The notes: generated by a model from the letters alone, not told the origin. A stretch of DNA of 8,533 nt from an uncultured Ruminococcus sp. (GCA_902797525.1 CADBSZ010000169.1:1-8533); one strand, 5' to 3'; counted from the first letter of the stretch, positions 1 to 6,937 are shown. Program-made: numbers and translations.

Positions 1-19
1 CGAAGGGAGGTTTTCACTT

Positions 20-154
20 ATGTTGAGAACATATCAGCCTAAAAAGCTCCACAGAAAGAAGGAGCACGGCTTCAGAAAAAGAATGTCTACATCTAACGGT
101 AAGAAAGTTTTGGCTAGAAGAAGAGCCAAAGGCAGAAAAAGGTTGTCCTATTAA
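20..154 (+). CDS. rpmH: Large ribosomal subunit protein bL34
   Basis: This encodes a 44-residue, very basic protein of the 50S ribosomal subunit that packs against 23S rRNA. It begins MLRTYQPKK and carries the family core GFRKRMST (17-24), followed by [19 protein letters not shown] to the C-terminus. The length is typical for bL34. The start is set by an AGGGAGG SD at 4-10, nine bases upstream of the ATG. It is the first gene in the window and lies before rnpA, as in most bacteria, where the two are often co-transcribed. Here a strong terminator sits between them, so L34 is probably made in excess over RnpA. Its promoter lies to the left of the window. The identification is essentially certain because the motif covers the whole protein. 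Confidence 0.97.
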   Translation: MLRTYQPKKLHRKKEHGFRKRMSTSNGKKVLARRRAKGRKRLSY

Positions 155-161
155 TACCAAA

Positions 162-191
162 GCCGTTTGTGCGTGACAAAGCGGCAAACGG
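162..191 (+). other. Hairpin with two alternative pairings in the rpmH-rnpA spacer
   Basis: The 5' arm can pair in two ways. In one, 162-170 pairs with 176-185, giving nine base pairs with a single bulged G at 181 and a 5-base loop. In the other, CCGTTTG (163-169) pairs with CAAACGG (185-191). The two forms exclude each other. No T-tract follows, so this is not itself a terminator. It lies just upstream of the terminator at 195-224 and could protect the rpmH 3' end or influence read-through. The pairing is seen in the sequence; the role is inferred. Confidence 0.45.
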
Positions 192-194
192 TAT

Positions 195-224
195 AAAAGG
201 CCACGGTAAAATGTGGTCTTTTTT
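195..224 (+). terminator. Intrinsic terminator after rpmH
   Basis: GGCCAC (199-204) pairs with GTGGTC (213-218) around an 8-base loop. The stem is extended by AAAA (195-198) pairing with T residues at 219-222, and the run of six T ends at 224. This is a classic Rho-independent terminator in the + direction. No convincing promoter lies between it and rnpA, so rnpA is likely expressed by read-through, making this an attenuator between L34 and RNase P protein. Confidence 0.85.
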
Positions 225-269
225 ATTACAAGGCAAACACCTTGGACACCCAATGCCTGAGGGTACATC

Positions 270-653
270 ATGAGTAGGTATATTACAGTAAAGGAGCACA
301 GGGAGTTTTCGCGCGCCTACCGCCGTGGCACCTCCTGCGTCAGTCCTGTTCTGGTAACGTATGCTTTAAAAATTAAAGGCAACAGCCTGCGCTATGGCAT
401 CACAACGGGAAAAAAGGTCGGCAACGCCGTCAAGCGTTCGCGCGCGCGGCGGGTAATCAGAGCTTCGTACTTTCAATTATTCGACCAAATCAAGCCCGGC
501 TACGTTTTGATTTTTGTGGCAAGAGGAAAAACGCCTCATGTAAAATCGCAGGTTGTTCAAAAGGCAATGAGACAGCATCTTTTAACCTTGGGAGCGTTGT
601 CTCGGCACGATGAGGAAGACCATCATGAAAAAGGTACTGCTGGCATTGATTAA
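270..653 (+). CDS. rnpA: Ribonuclease P protein component
   Basis: This encodes a 127-residue basic protein that binds RNase P RNA and helps it recognise the 5' leader of precursor tRNAs. The family pattern is present: F13 with YRRG (17-20), [16 protein letters not shown] (41-56) and the basic helix RSRARRVIR (56-64). The usual RNR signature reads RSR here, with Ser in place of Asn. The tail [17 protein letters not shown] (111-127) is unusual in composition, and its last part is coded in the region that overlaps yidD. The ATG at 270 is the first start after an in-frame TGA at 258, with a GAGGG SD at 259-263. A strong terminator lies upstream and yidD overlaps the 3' end by 29 bases, giving the usual rpmH-rnpA-yidD-yidC order. 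Confidence 0.96.
   Translation: MSRYITVKEHREFSRAYRRGTSCVSPVLVTYALKIKGNSLRYGITTGKKVGNAVKRSRARRVIRASYFQLFDQIKPGYVLIFVARGKTPHVKSQVVQKAMRQHLLTLGALSRHDEEDHHEKGTAGID
612..618 (+). promoter_or_regulatory. yidD ribosome binding site inside rnpA
   Basis: GAGGAAG lies within the rnpA coding sequence, and its GAGGA core is eight bases before the ATG at 625. It supports 625 as the yidD start rather than the in-frame ATG at 610, which has no SD at a usable distance. Confidence 0.65.
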
Positions 654-849
654 GTTCTACCGCTCGGCCATTTCGCCGCACACCGCACCGCACTGCAAGT
701 ATATTCCAACCTGTTCGCAATACGGGCTGGAGGCGATTGAGCGGTTTGGCGCGCTGAAAGGCTCGGCGCTTACCGTGTGGCGCATTTTGCGCTGTAATCC
801 GTTTTCAAAGGGCGGCTACGACCCCGTTCCCGAAAAAAAGCGGAAGTAA
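625..849 (+). CDS. yidD: Membrane protein insertion efficiency factor YidD
   Basis: This encodes a 74-residue protein of the YidD (DUF37, haemolytic-domain) family, a small peripheral membrane protein linked to YidC-dependent membrane insertion. The whole family signature is visible: amphipathic N-terminus [37 protein letters not shown] (24-42), then W52 and [15 protein letters not shown] (55-69). Cys24, Cys30 and Cys57 match the conserved cysteines. The start at 625 is chosen for its SD and because family members usually begin MKK or similar; starting at 610 would add MRKTI. The gene overlaps rnpA by 29 bases in another frame and is followed 19 bases later by yidC, so it is probably translated from the same message. 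Confidence 0.94.
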   Translation: MKKVLLALIKFYRSAISPHTAPHCKYIPTCSQYGLEAIERFGALKGSALTVWRILRCNPFSKGGYDPVPEKKRK

Positions 850-868
850 TTGACGAAGAGGTAAAAGT

Positions 869-1864
869 ATGCAAATTTTCGGTTCCATCGGATGGCTGCT
901 TGGTTTTATACTGTGGGGCGCGTTCTATGTTTTCAAGAATTTCGGAATCGCCATCATCGTCTTTACCATTATCGTAAAGGCAGCGCTCTTTCCGTTTAGC
1001 TTAAAGCAACAAAAATCCATGGCTGGCAGCGCCAGAATGGCGAAAAAACAGCAGGAGCTTCGCGAAAAGTACGGCAACAACCGTCAGAAGCTTCAGGAAG
1101 AGATGAACAAGCTCTATGAAAAAGAGGGCGTAAAGCCCATGGGCGGCTGTATGACAACCATCATCCCCATGCTGATTCTTCTCGGTATTTTTTACGCGGT
1201 TGCCTATCCCCTTACCAACACACTCCACATTGACGGCGGCCACGTAACCAACGCGTTGAATTTTGCCAACGCGATTCCCGGATATACCCACACCGTCGGC
1301 AACGCGACCTATCAGGAGGTTTCGCTGCTCCGCATTTTCCCGCAGATTCAGAACACTGAGTATATCCAAAGCATCTTCACAGGCGACGAAATCAACAAAA
1401 TCAGCGAGTTCGCAGGCGGATTCACACTGTTCGGCGGCGTTGATTTGCTCACAGTTCCCAGCCAAAACGGCTTTTGGTCATGGTATTTGCTGTTCCCCGT
1501 ACTCTGCTTCCTGTCAAATGTCGGCTCGTCCTTCATTATGCAAAAAATGCAGAGTGCAAACTCCGCCATGCAGCAGCAGGGCTGCATGAAAGCCATGATT
1601 TATCTGCTGCCCCTGTTTTCGGCATGGATTGCCTACAGCGTTCCGGCGGCGGTTTCCTTCTACTGGATTATTTCCGCCCTCATCAGCTTGCTGCAGGGTA
1701 TTGTGCTCAACAAGCTGTTCAGCCCGGCTCACCTGACAGCAAACGCCGAGGCAAGACACGCGGCGCTGATGTTTGCAAACGAGGCAAAGGTTCCGTATGT
1801 TTACGCGCCGAAGAAGAGCCAATCGGAAAACCCGAACGCAAGCAAAAAGAAAAAGAAGAAATAA
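869..1864 (+). CDS. yidC: Membrane protein insertase YidC/Oxa1 family
   Basis: This encodes a 331-residue integral membrane protein that inserts and folds membrane proteins with or without SecYEG. Segments in order: a hydrophobic N-terminal stretch (about 5-22), the conserved transmembrane (TM) helix with the hydrophilic-groove residue (about 25-43), a charged cytoplasmic helical hairpin (about 46-92), TM (95-115), an extracytoplasmic region (about 116-200), TM (202-224) and two further TMs (241-257 and 260-282). The groove position, Arg in Bacillus SpoIIIJ/YidC2, appears to be Lys37 in TIIVKAALFPF. No lipobox is visible, unlike Bacillus SpoIIIJ. The C-terminus is basic and ends in six lysines, as expected for a ribosome-contacting tail. 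An AGAGG SD (857-861) sets the ATG. Neighbours yidD and jag give the standard order. Confidence 0.96.
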   Translation: MQIFGSIGWLLGFILWGAFYVFKNFGIAIIVFTIIVKAALFPFSLKQQKSMAGSARMAKKQQELREKYGNNRQKLQEEMNKLYEKEGVKPMGGCMTTIIPMLILLGIFYAVAYPLTNTLHIDGGHVTNALNFANAIPGYTHTVGNATYQEVSLLRIFPQIQNTEYIQSIFTGDEINKISEFAGGFTLFGGVDLLTVPSQNGFWSWYLLFPVLCFLSNVGSSFIMQKMQSANSAMQQQGCMKAMIYLLPLFSAWIAYSVPAAVSFYWIISALISLLQGIVLNKLFSPAHLTANAEARHAALMFANEAKVPYVYAPKKSQSENPNASKKKKKK

Positions 1865-1901
1865 GAAGTCAAATTTTCGTGACTGACAGGAGAACTAACT
1901 A

Positions 1902-2687
1902 ATGATCAGAGAAGCAATTTGCGAGGGCGTTGACGTAGAGGAAGCGCTCGAAAAAGCAAAGGCTGAGCTTAACCTCACCGAAACCGACGACTATGATTTT
2001 GAGGTTGTTCAGCGCGAAGAAAAGAAAAAATTTGGTCTGTTCGGCGGCCGTCCGGCAAAGGTCAGAGTTTTTATAAAGGAAACCGTTGAGGACAAAACCG
2101 AGCAGTTTTTAAGAGACGTACTCGACAACATGGGCCTTTCCGGCATCGCTATCGAGAAAAAAACGGAAGATGACGCCATTGAGTTCAACCTCTCCGGCGA
2201 GGAAGAGGGCTTTGTAATCGGCAGACGCGGCGAAACCCTTGACGCGCTGCAAACACTGACAGGTTTAGTTGCCAATCACGACCGCGAGGGCTACACCAAG
2301 GTCACCGTCAACGTCGGCAACTACCGCGACAAAAGAGAAAAAACCCTTGAGATTCTCGGCAGAAAGCTCGCCTTCAAGGCGGTCAAAACCGGCAGAAAGA
2401 CAAGCCTCGAACCGATGAATCCCTATGAAAGAAGAATTATTCACACCGCGGTTCAAAAGGTGAACGGCGCCATTTCCTGGAGCGAGGGCGAAAACACCGC
2501 GCGCCACGTGGTTATCGGCCCCGACCCCAAGGCGAAGAACACCCGTCGCGGCGGCGGTTACAACAACCGCAGAGGCGGCAGAAAGAACTATAATGCCAAC
2601 CGCAACACAAATCCTGCTCCTAACCCTGACAGAGTGCCCCTCAACGAAGGCGGCACAACAGGTCTTTACGGCAGAATAGATAAGTAA
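1902..2687 (+). CDS. jag: RNA-binding protein Jag/KhpB (Jag_N, KH and R3H domains)
   Basis: This encodes a 261-residue cytoplasmic RNA-binding protein. The Jag_N domain occupies about 1-58, with the KKKFGLFGGRPAKVRV motif at 41-56. A KH-type domain follows at about 62-140, with its GxxG loop as G107-R-R-G110 in VIGRRGETLDALQ. An R3H domain spans about 145-207, with R177 and H181 in NPYERRIIHTA. Family members (Jag, EloR, KhpB) pair with KhpA and influence cell elongation and RNA metabolism in Gram-positive bacteria. The tail from about 214 is Gly/Arg/Asn-rich with RRGGG and RRGG repeats, then Pro/Asn-rich, which is longer than in Bacillus Jag. An AGGAG SD at 1888-1892 is nine bases before the ATG. 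The gene lies 37 bases after yidC and is probably co-transcribed with it. Confidence 0.95.
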   Translation: MIREAICEGVDVEEALEKAKAELNLTETDDYDFEVVQREEKKKFGLFGGRPAKVRVFIKETVEDKTEQFLRDVLDNMGLSGIAIEKKTEDDAIEFNLSGEEEGFVIGRRGETLDALQTLTGLVANHDREGYTKVTVNVGNYRDKREKTLEILGRKLAFKAVKTGRKTSLEPMNPYERRIIHTAVQKVNGAISWSEGENTARHVVIGPDPKAKNTRRGGGYNNRRGGRKNYNANRNTNPAPNPDRVPLNEGGTTGLYGRIDK

Positions 2688-2693
2688 CCAACA

Positions 2694-2729
2694 GGAGCTG
2701 TCTCACCCGAGGCAGCTCTGATTGCTTTG
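2694..2729 (+). terminator. Terminator-like hairpin after jag with a weak T-tract
   Basis: GGAGCTGTCTC (2694-2704) pairs with GAGGCAGCTCT (2709-2719), giving eleven base pairs with G-U pairs at two positions and a four-base ACCC loop. The sequence after it, GATTGCTTTG, is only moderately T-rich. The fold is strong but the T-tract is poor, so it probably terminates partially and leaves some read-through into mnmE. It could also act as a 3'-end stabiliser for the upstream message. Confidence 0.55.
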
Positions 2730-2744
2730 TAAAACGGAGTCAAT

Positions 2745-4112
2745 ATGAAAAATCAAACCATCGCCGCCATCAGCACCGCGCAGGGCGAGGGCGGCATCGG
2801 CGTCATCCGCATTTCCGGCAGCAACGCCGCCGCGATTGCCGACAGGGTGTTTCAAAATATCAATCAGCGCAAGCTCAGCGACATGAAGGGCTACACCGCC
2901 GCGTTCGGTAAAATAATTGCCGGCGGGGAAGAGCTTGACGAGGCTGTTGCGCTCGTTTTTCGCGCGCCTCACAGCTACACGGGCGAGGACGTGGTGGAGC
3001 TGTCCTGCCACGGCGGTGTATTTATTACGCAACAGGTGCTGCGTGCCGTGCTGGCCGCAGGCGCTTCTCCTGCCGAAGCAGGCGAATTTACCAAGCGCGC
3101 CTTTCTCAACGGCAAAATGGACCTCACCGAAGCCGAAGCGGTTATCGACATCATCAGCGCCAAAAGCCGCAGTGCCGCGCGCACCGCGCTGTTTGTCAAG
3201 GACGGCGCGCTGAGCAGGCGCATCACCAAGGTTAAGGACGCGCTGCTTTCTCTCGCCGCGCACCTGTCCGCATGGGCGGACTATCCCGAGGAGGATATTG
3301 CCGAGGTAACGGACGACATGATTCTCAACACCTGCGCCGCGGCAATCAGCGACCTGGAGGGACTGCTTTCAACCTACGACAGCGGACAGGCGGTGAAGCA
3401 GGGCATTGACACCGTCATTGCCGGCAGACCGAATGTCGGAAAAAGCACGCTGATGAACCTGCTTTCAGGCTGCGAAAAGAGCATTGTCACCGAGATTCCC
3501 GGCACCACGCGCGACGTGGTGGAGGACACGGTTGTCGCCGGAGACGTGATTCTGCGCCTAAGCGACACGGCAGGTCTGCGCGACACCGACGACAAGGTAG
3601 AGCAGATCGGCGTTGACCGCGCCAAAAAACGTTTGGAACAATGCGGTTTGCTGCTGGCGGTATTCGACAACAGCCGTCCTCTGGAGGCTTTTGATTATCA
3701 TTTGCTCGAAGCGGCGCAGTCGGTGCCGTCTATCGCGATTATCAACAAAACCGACCTACAAAGCCAATTAGATGTTAACAAGATTTCAGATAAGATAAAC
3801 AAGATAGTATATATTTCGGCTGTGACCGGGGACGGCAGGGACGAGCTGATTCAGGCGATTTCCGAGCTGGCAGGAACGTCTGAGCTGAACCCAAGCGAGG
3901 GAATCCTGTCAAATGAACGTCAGCGCGCCAATGTTGCCGCTGCGTTAACATCGGTGAAGGAAGCAAAAGCCGCGATTGAGATGGGCTTGACCTATGACGC
4001 GATAACGGTGACCTTGGAGGATGCGATTTCCGAGCTGTTGGAAATGACGGGCGAGCGCACAAGCGACGAAGTTATCGACCGCGTGTTCCACAACTTCTGC
4101 GTCGGCAAATAA
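2745..4112 (+). CDS. mnmE: tRNA modification GTPase MnmE
   Basis: This encodes a 455-residue GTPase that works with MnmG to install the (carboxymethyl)aminomethyl group at C5 of wobble U34 in certain tRNAs. The N-terminal folate-binding domain (about 1-118) begins TIAAISTAQGEGGIGVIRISG. A helical domain follows, with the G domain inserted at about 220-375: G1 GRPNVGKST (227-235), G2 TTRD (254-257), G3 DTAG (274-277) and G4 NKTD (334-337). E286 lies where the catalytic Glu282 of the E. coli enzyme falls. The C-terminus is FCVGK, a conservative variant of FCIGK that keeps the Cys. Length is normal. A GGAG SD (2736-2739) sets the ATG. It precedes mnmG, its functional partner, as in most Bacillota. 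Confidence 0.97.
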   Translation: MKNQTIAAISTAQGEGGIGVIRISGSNAAAIADRVFQNINQRKLSDMKGYTAAFGKIIAGGEELDEAVALVFRAPHSYTGEDVVELSCHGGVFITQQVLRAVLAAGASPAEAGEFTKRAFLNGKMDLTEAEAVIDIISAKSRSAARTALFVKDGALSRRITKVKDALLSLAAHLSAWADYPEEDIAEVTDDMILNTCAAAISDLEGLLSTYDSGQAVKQGIDTVIAGRPNVGKSTLMNLLSGCEKSIVTEIPGTTRDVVEDTVVAGDVILRLSDTAGLRDTDDKVEQIGVDRAKKRLEQCGLLLAVFDNSRPLEAFDYHLLEAAQSVPSIAIINKTDLQSQLDVNKISDKINKIVYISAVTGDGRDELIQAISELAGTSELNPSEGILSNERQRANVAAALTSVKEAKAAIEMGLTYDAITVTLEDAISELLEMTGERTSDEVIDRVFHNFCVGK

Positions 4113-4193
4113 GCTGCGATGCCGCGGCCGGCAGGACGCCTATGGAAGCGTTTTGCTTATGGGCAACGTTTCTGCAACGGCGTGCTATTGGTT

Positions 4194-4224
4194 TCGACAC
4201 AGCCGCAGGGGTTAGCCTTATAAA
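4194..4224 (+). promoter_or_regulatory. Weak candidate promoter before mnmG
   Basis: TCGACA (4194-4199) and TATAAA (4219-4224) resemble -35 and -10 elements but are 19 bases apart, longer than optimal. The 148-base mnmE-mnmG gap also holds a small GC hairpin just after the mnmE stop, TGCCG (4120-4124) with CGGCA (4129-4133), which has no T-tract. I see no gene in the gap. An internal promoter would let mnmG-rsmG be expressed independently of mnmE, but the support is slight. Confidence 0.25.
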
Positions 4225-4260
4225 ATAAACCGAAACGAAACACATAAAGGAAGAACCACC

Positions 4261-6132
4261 ATGACATACTTTGCAGGTGAATATGATGTAGCGGTTATCG
4301 GCGCAGGTCACGCCGGAATTGAAGCGGCGCTTGCCGCCGCACGGCTTGGCTGCCGCACCGCGATTTTTACCATTAATATGGACGCCGTCGGCAACTGTCC
4401 GTGCAACCCCTCTATCGGCGGCACGGCAAAAGGCCACCTTGTCCGCGAGCTCGACGCGCTCGGAGGCGAAATGGGCAAAACTGCCGACGCATGCTTTTTA
4501 CAGTCGCGCATGCTCAACAGGGGAAAGGGCCCTGCGGTTCATTCGCTGCGCGCACAAATTGACCGCCGAAAATACTCCGACACCATGAAGCACAAGCTTG
4601 AACTGCAAAAAAACCTCGAACTGCGCCAAGCGGAAATTACAGACATTGAAGCCTGCGACGGCGGCTGGCTGCTCACCACGCAAATGCTGGCACAATACCG
4701 CTGCAAATCCGTTGTTGTCGCCACAGGCACCTACCTCGGCGGCAGAATTTATGTCGGTGAGGTCAGCTATGAAAGCGGCCCCGACGGAATGTTTCCGGCG
4801 ACCAAGCTGGCCCTCTCTTTAAAAGCATTGGGACTGCCGCTCCGCCGCTTTAAAACCGGCACGCCGGCGCGTATTCTCCGCCGCTCAATTGATTTCTCCG
4901 ACTTAGAAGTACAAAAGGGCGACGAACCGCCGCAGCCGTTTTCGTATGAAACCGAAAGTCTCGGTGAAAACAAGGTTGATTGTCACATCAGCTGGACAAA
5001 CGACCGCACCAAACAAATCATTCTCGAAAACATCCACCGCTCGCCGCTTTATGCCGGCAGAATCGAAGGCGTCGGTCCGCGCTACTGTCCCAGCTTTGAG
5101 GACAAGGTCATGCGCTTTGCCGACAAGCCGCGTCATCAGCTGTTCATCGAGCCCTGCGGCGAAAACACCGAGGAAATGTATATGCAGGGCATGAGCAGTT
5201 CGCTGCCCGAGGAAGTGCAGCTCAAATTCTACCGCACGATTAAGGGCCTGGAGCACTGTGTGATGATGCGCCCTGCCTACGCGATTGAATACGACTGTGT
5301 TGACCCGACCGCGATGAACGCAACGCTTGAGTTTAAGGATTATCCCGGATTATACGGCGCAGGACAATTCAACGGCAGCTCCGGATATGAGGAAGCCGCC
5401 GCGCAGGGCTTTGTGGCGGGCGTCAACGCCGCACTGAAGGTACAGGGGAAAGAGCCGCTCGTTCTCACACGCGCCAACTCCTACATTGGCACACTGGTTG
5501 ACGATTTGGTGACAAAGGGCGCAAACGAACCTTACCGCATGATGACCTCGCGCAGTGAATACCGTTTGGTGCTCCGTCAGGACAACGCCGATGAACGCCT
5601 TACGCCCATTGGACACGAAATCGGTTTAATCAGCGAAGAACGCTATCAAAAGTTTTTGCATAAACAGGCGCAAAAGAAAGCGGAAATCAAACGTCTGAAA
5701 GATACTACTATTGCGCCGAGCGAGGAGCTGAACACTCTGCTTGTTTCACGTGAAACATCTGAAATAACCACAGGCGTTCGCCTGATTGACCTGCTCAAAC
5801 GGCCGCAGCTCGATTATGCCTGCCTGACGCCGTTTGACAAAGACCGCCCCAATTTGGAGCCAAATCTCTTTGAACAGGTCGAAATTGAAATTAAGTATGA
5901 GGGCTACATTCAAAAGCAGTTAAAGCAAGTGGAGCAGATGAAAAAGCTGGAAAACAAACTCCTGCCCACCGGCTTCGACTATAAAGAGTTGAAAGGCCTG
6001 AGGTTGGAAGCACAGGAAAAGCTAAACAGAATCAAACCGCTGAACATCGGGCAAGCCTCGCGCATTTCAGGCGTATCGCCTGCCGACATCAGCGTTTTGC
6101 TGATTTGGCTCGCCACAAAAAAGGAAAAGTAA
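4261..6132 (+). CDS. mnmG: tRNA uridine-5-carboxymethylaminomethyl modification enzyme MnmG (GidA)
   Basis: This encodes a 623-residue FAD- and NADH-dependent enzyme that acts with MnmE on wobble U34 of tRNA. The N-terminal dinucleotide-binding motif is VIGAGHAGIE (12-21), with glycines 14, 16 and 19. CNPSIGGTAKGHLVRE (48-63) carries Cys48, and PRYCPSFEDKV (273-283) carries Cys276; these match the two functional cysteines known in the E. coli protein. GSSGYEEAAAQG (372-383) is the second FAD-contact signature. The C-terminal helical domain, which binds MnmE and tRNA, ends in RISGVSPADISVLLIWL (601-617). Length is normal. An AGGAAG SD (4248-4253) sets the ATG. Codons 494-499 contain a perfect parS site, so this stretch has a second function at the DNA level. 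The stop is one base from the rsmG start. Confidence 0.97.
   Translation: MTYFAGEYDVAVIGAGHAGIEAALAAARLGCRTAIFTINMDAVGNCPCNPSIGGTAKGHLVRELDALGGEMGKTADACFLQSRMLNRGKGPAVHSLRAQIDRRKYSDTMKHKLELQKNLELRQAEITDIEACDGGWLLTTQMLAQYRCKSVVVATGTYLGGRIYVGEVSYESGPDGMFPATKLALSLKALGLPLRRFKTGTPARILRRSIDFSDLEVQKGDEPPQPFSYETESLGENKVDCHISWTNDRTKQIILENIHRSPLYAGRIEGVGPRYCPSFEDKVMRFADKPRHQLFIEPCGENTEEMYMQGMSSSLPEEVQLKFYRTIKGLEHCVMMRPAYAIEYDCVDPTAMNATLEFKDYPGLYGAGQFNGSSGYEEAAAQGFVAGVNAALKVQGKEPLVLTRANSYIGTLVDDLVTKGANEPYRMMTSRSEYRLVLRQDNADERLTPIGHEIGLISEERYQKFLHKQAQKKAEIKRLKDTTIAPSEELNTLLVSRETSEITTGVRLIDLLKRPQLDYACLTPFDKDRPNLEPNLFEQVEIEIKYEGYIQKQLKQVEQMKKLENKLLPTGFDYKELKGLRLEAQEKLNRIKPLNIGQASRISGVSPADISVLLIWLATKKEK
5742..5757. 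promoter_or_regulatory. parS centromere site within mnmG
   Basis: TGTTTCACGTGAAACA is a perfect 16-bp palindrome matching the bacterial parS consensus bound by ParB/Spo0J. It lies in the mnmG reading frame and encodes part of LVSRET (residues 494-499). An identical copy occurs at 7943-7958. ParB loads here as a CTP-dependent clamp and spreads, organising the origin region for segregation. The match to the consensus is seen directly; binding is inferred. Confidence 0.93.
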
Positions 6133-6133
6133 C

Positions 6134-6847
6134 ATGGAGCTTAAACAAATTCTTAACAGCGCCGTTCAAGGCTACAAAATCACTTTGACGCCGCAACAGC
6201 TTGAACAATTTGAAATATATTACCGCCTGCTGACGGAATGGAACGAAAAAATCAATTTGACTGCCATCACTGACCCTCAGGGCGTTGCCGTAAAGCATTT
6301 CGCAGACAGCCTCGCTTTTTTTAATTACATTGACGTACCCGAGTGTGCGTCGGTCATCGACATCGGAACAGGCGCGGGCTTTCCGGGCGTCGTCTTAAAA
6401 ATTGTACGCCCCGACATCAGCCTGACCCTGCTTGACAGTCTGAACAAGCGCTTTTTGTTCTTAGACGACTTGCTTCTAAACCTCGGCTTAGAAGCAAGGT
6501 TTATACAGGGCAGGGCAGAGGAGTTCGGACAAAGTTTGGACTGTCGCGAAAGCTTTGACCTCGCTGTTTCGCGCGCTGTAGCTCAGCTAAACACCCTCAG
6601 CGAATACTGTCTGCCGTTTGTGCGGCTCTCGGGTAAGTTTGTCGCCTTTAAGGGCGGCAGTTGTGAGGAGGAAGTTGCCAACGCCAAGCGCGCCGTTCAG
6701 GTTCTCGGCGGCAAAATCGTAAAAGTTCACACCTTTGAATTACCCTTTGACGGCGGCGGCAGAAGCTTGGTTGAAATTGAAAAGAATCAACCCACTCCCG
6801 ATAAGTATCCGCGCAACAACGGACGCATTAAGGCAAAGCCGCTTTAA
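6134..6847 (+). CDS. rsmG: 16S rRNA (guanine-N7) methyltransferase RsmG (GidB)
   Basis: This encodes a 237-residue SAM-dependent enzyme that methylates N7 of G527 (E. coli numbering) in 16S rRNA, a site linked to low-level streptomycin resistance when lost. Family features in order: WNEKINLTAI (36-45), HFADSL (55-60), SAM-binding loop VIDIGTGAGFPGVVLKI (74-90), DSLNKRFLFL (101-110), SRAVAQL (146-152), AFKG (171-174) and the C-terminal PTPDKYPRNNGRIKAKPL (220-237). The ATG follows the mnmG stop after a single base, with the AAGGA SD (6121-6125) inside the mnmG 3' end, so translation is probably coupled. Length matches the family. No terminator is evident after it. Confidence 0.96.
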   Translation: MELKQILNSAVQGYKITLTPQQLEQFEIYYRLLTEWNEKINLTAITDPQGVAVKHFADSLAFFNYIDVPECASVIDIGTGAGFPGVVLKIVRPDISLTLLDSLNKRFLFLDDLLLNLGLEARFIQGRAEEFGQSLDCRESFDLAVSRAVAQLNTLSEYCLPFVRLSGKFVAFKGGSCEEEVANAKRAVQVLGGKIVKVHTFELPFDGGGRSLVEIEKNQPTPDKYPRNNGRIKAKPL

Positions 6848-6925
6848 TTCGACAGTCCTCACCCAAAAAACCGAAAAACAAATAGAAAAATCGCTCAACA
6901 TGTGACAGAAACCGCACGCCGAATG

Positions 6926-6934
6926 TGTTATGAT
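6926..6934 (+). promoter_or_regulatory. Extended -10 promoter for noc
   Basis: TGT followed by TATGAT (6929-6934) forms an extended -10 element in the 122-base rsmG-noc spacer. No good -35 lies 16-18 bases upstream, which extended -10 promoters can tolerate. Transcription would begin near 6940, right at the base of the leader hairpin. The rest of the spacer (6848-6925) is A-rich with no other feature visible. Confidence 0.5.
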
Positions 6935-6937
6935 AAT

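Noticed and set aside
253..273. Six-codon ORF (MPEGTS) whose stop overlaps the rnpA ATG
   Set aside because: No SD lies at a usable distance before ATG 253; the overlap is probably chance.
1270..1283. Noc-site-like sequence (GATTCCCGGATAT) in yidC
   Set aside because: Only half of it resembles the Noc consensus; it is not a palindromic match.
1474..1902. 142-codon + strand ORF overlapping yidC in another frame
   Set aside because: It lies almost entirely inside yidC, has no SD or motif, and ends at the jag start by chance.
2703..3263. 186-codon minus-strand ORF opposite mnmE
   Set aside because: It has the composition of a reversed GC-rich coding strand and no known motif; mnmE on the other strand is certain.
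4121..4132. GC-rich GCCGCGGCCGGC after mnmE as a terminator
   Set aside because: The stem is short and no T-tract follows.
4072..4437. 121-codon minus-strand ORF across the mnmE-mnmG gap
   Set aside because: It lies antisense to two certain genes, has no recognisable motif and no supported start; it is a frame shadow.
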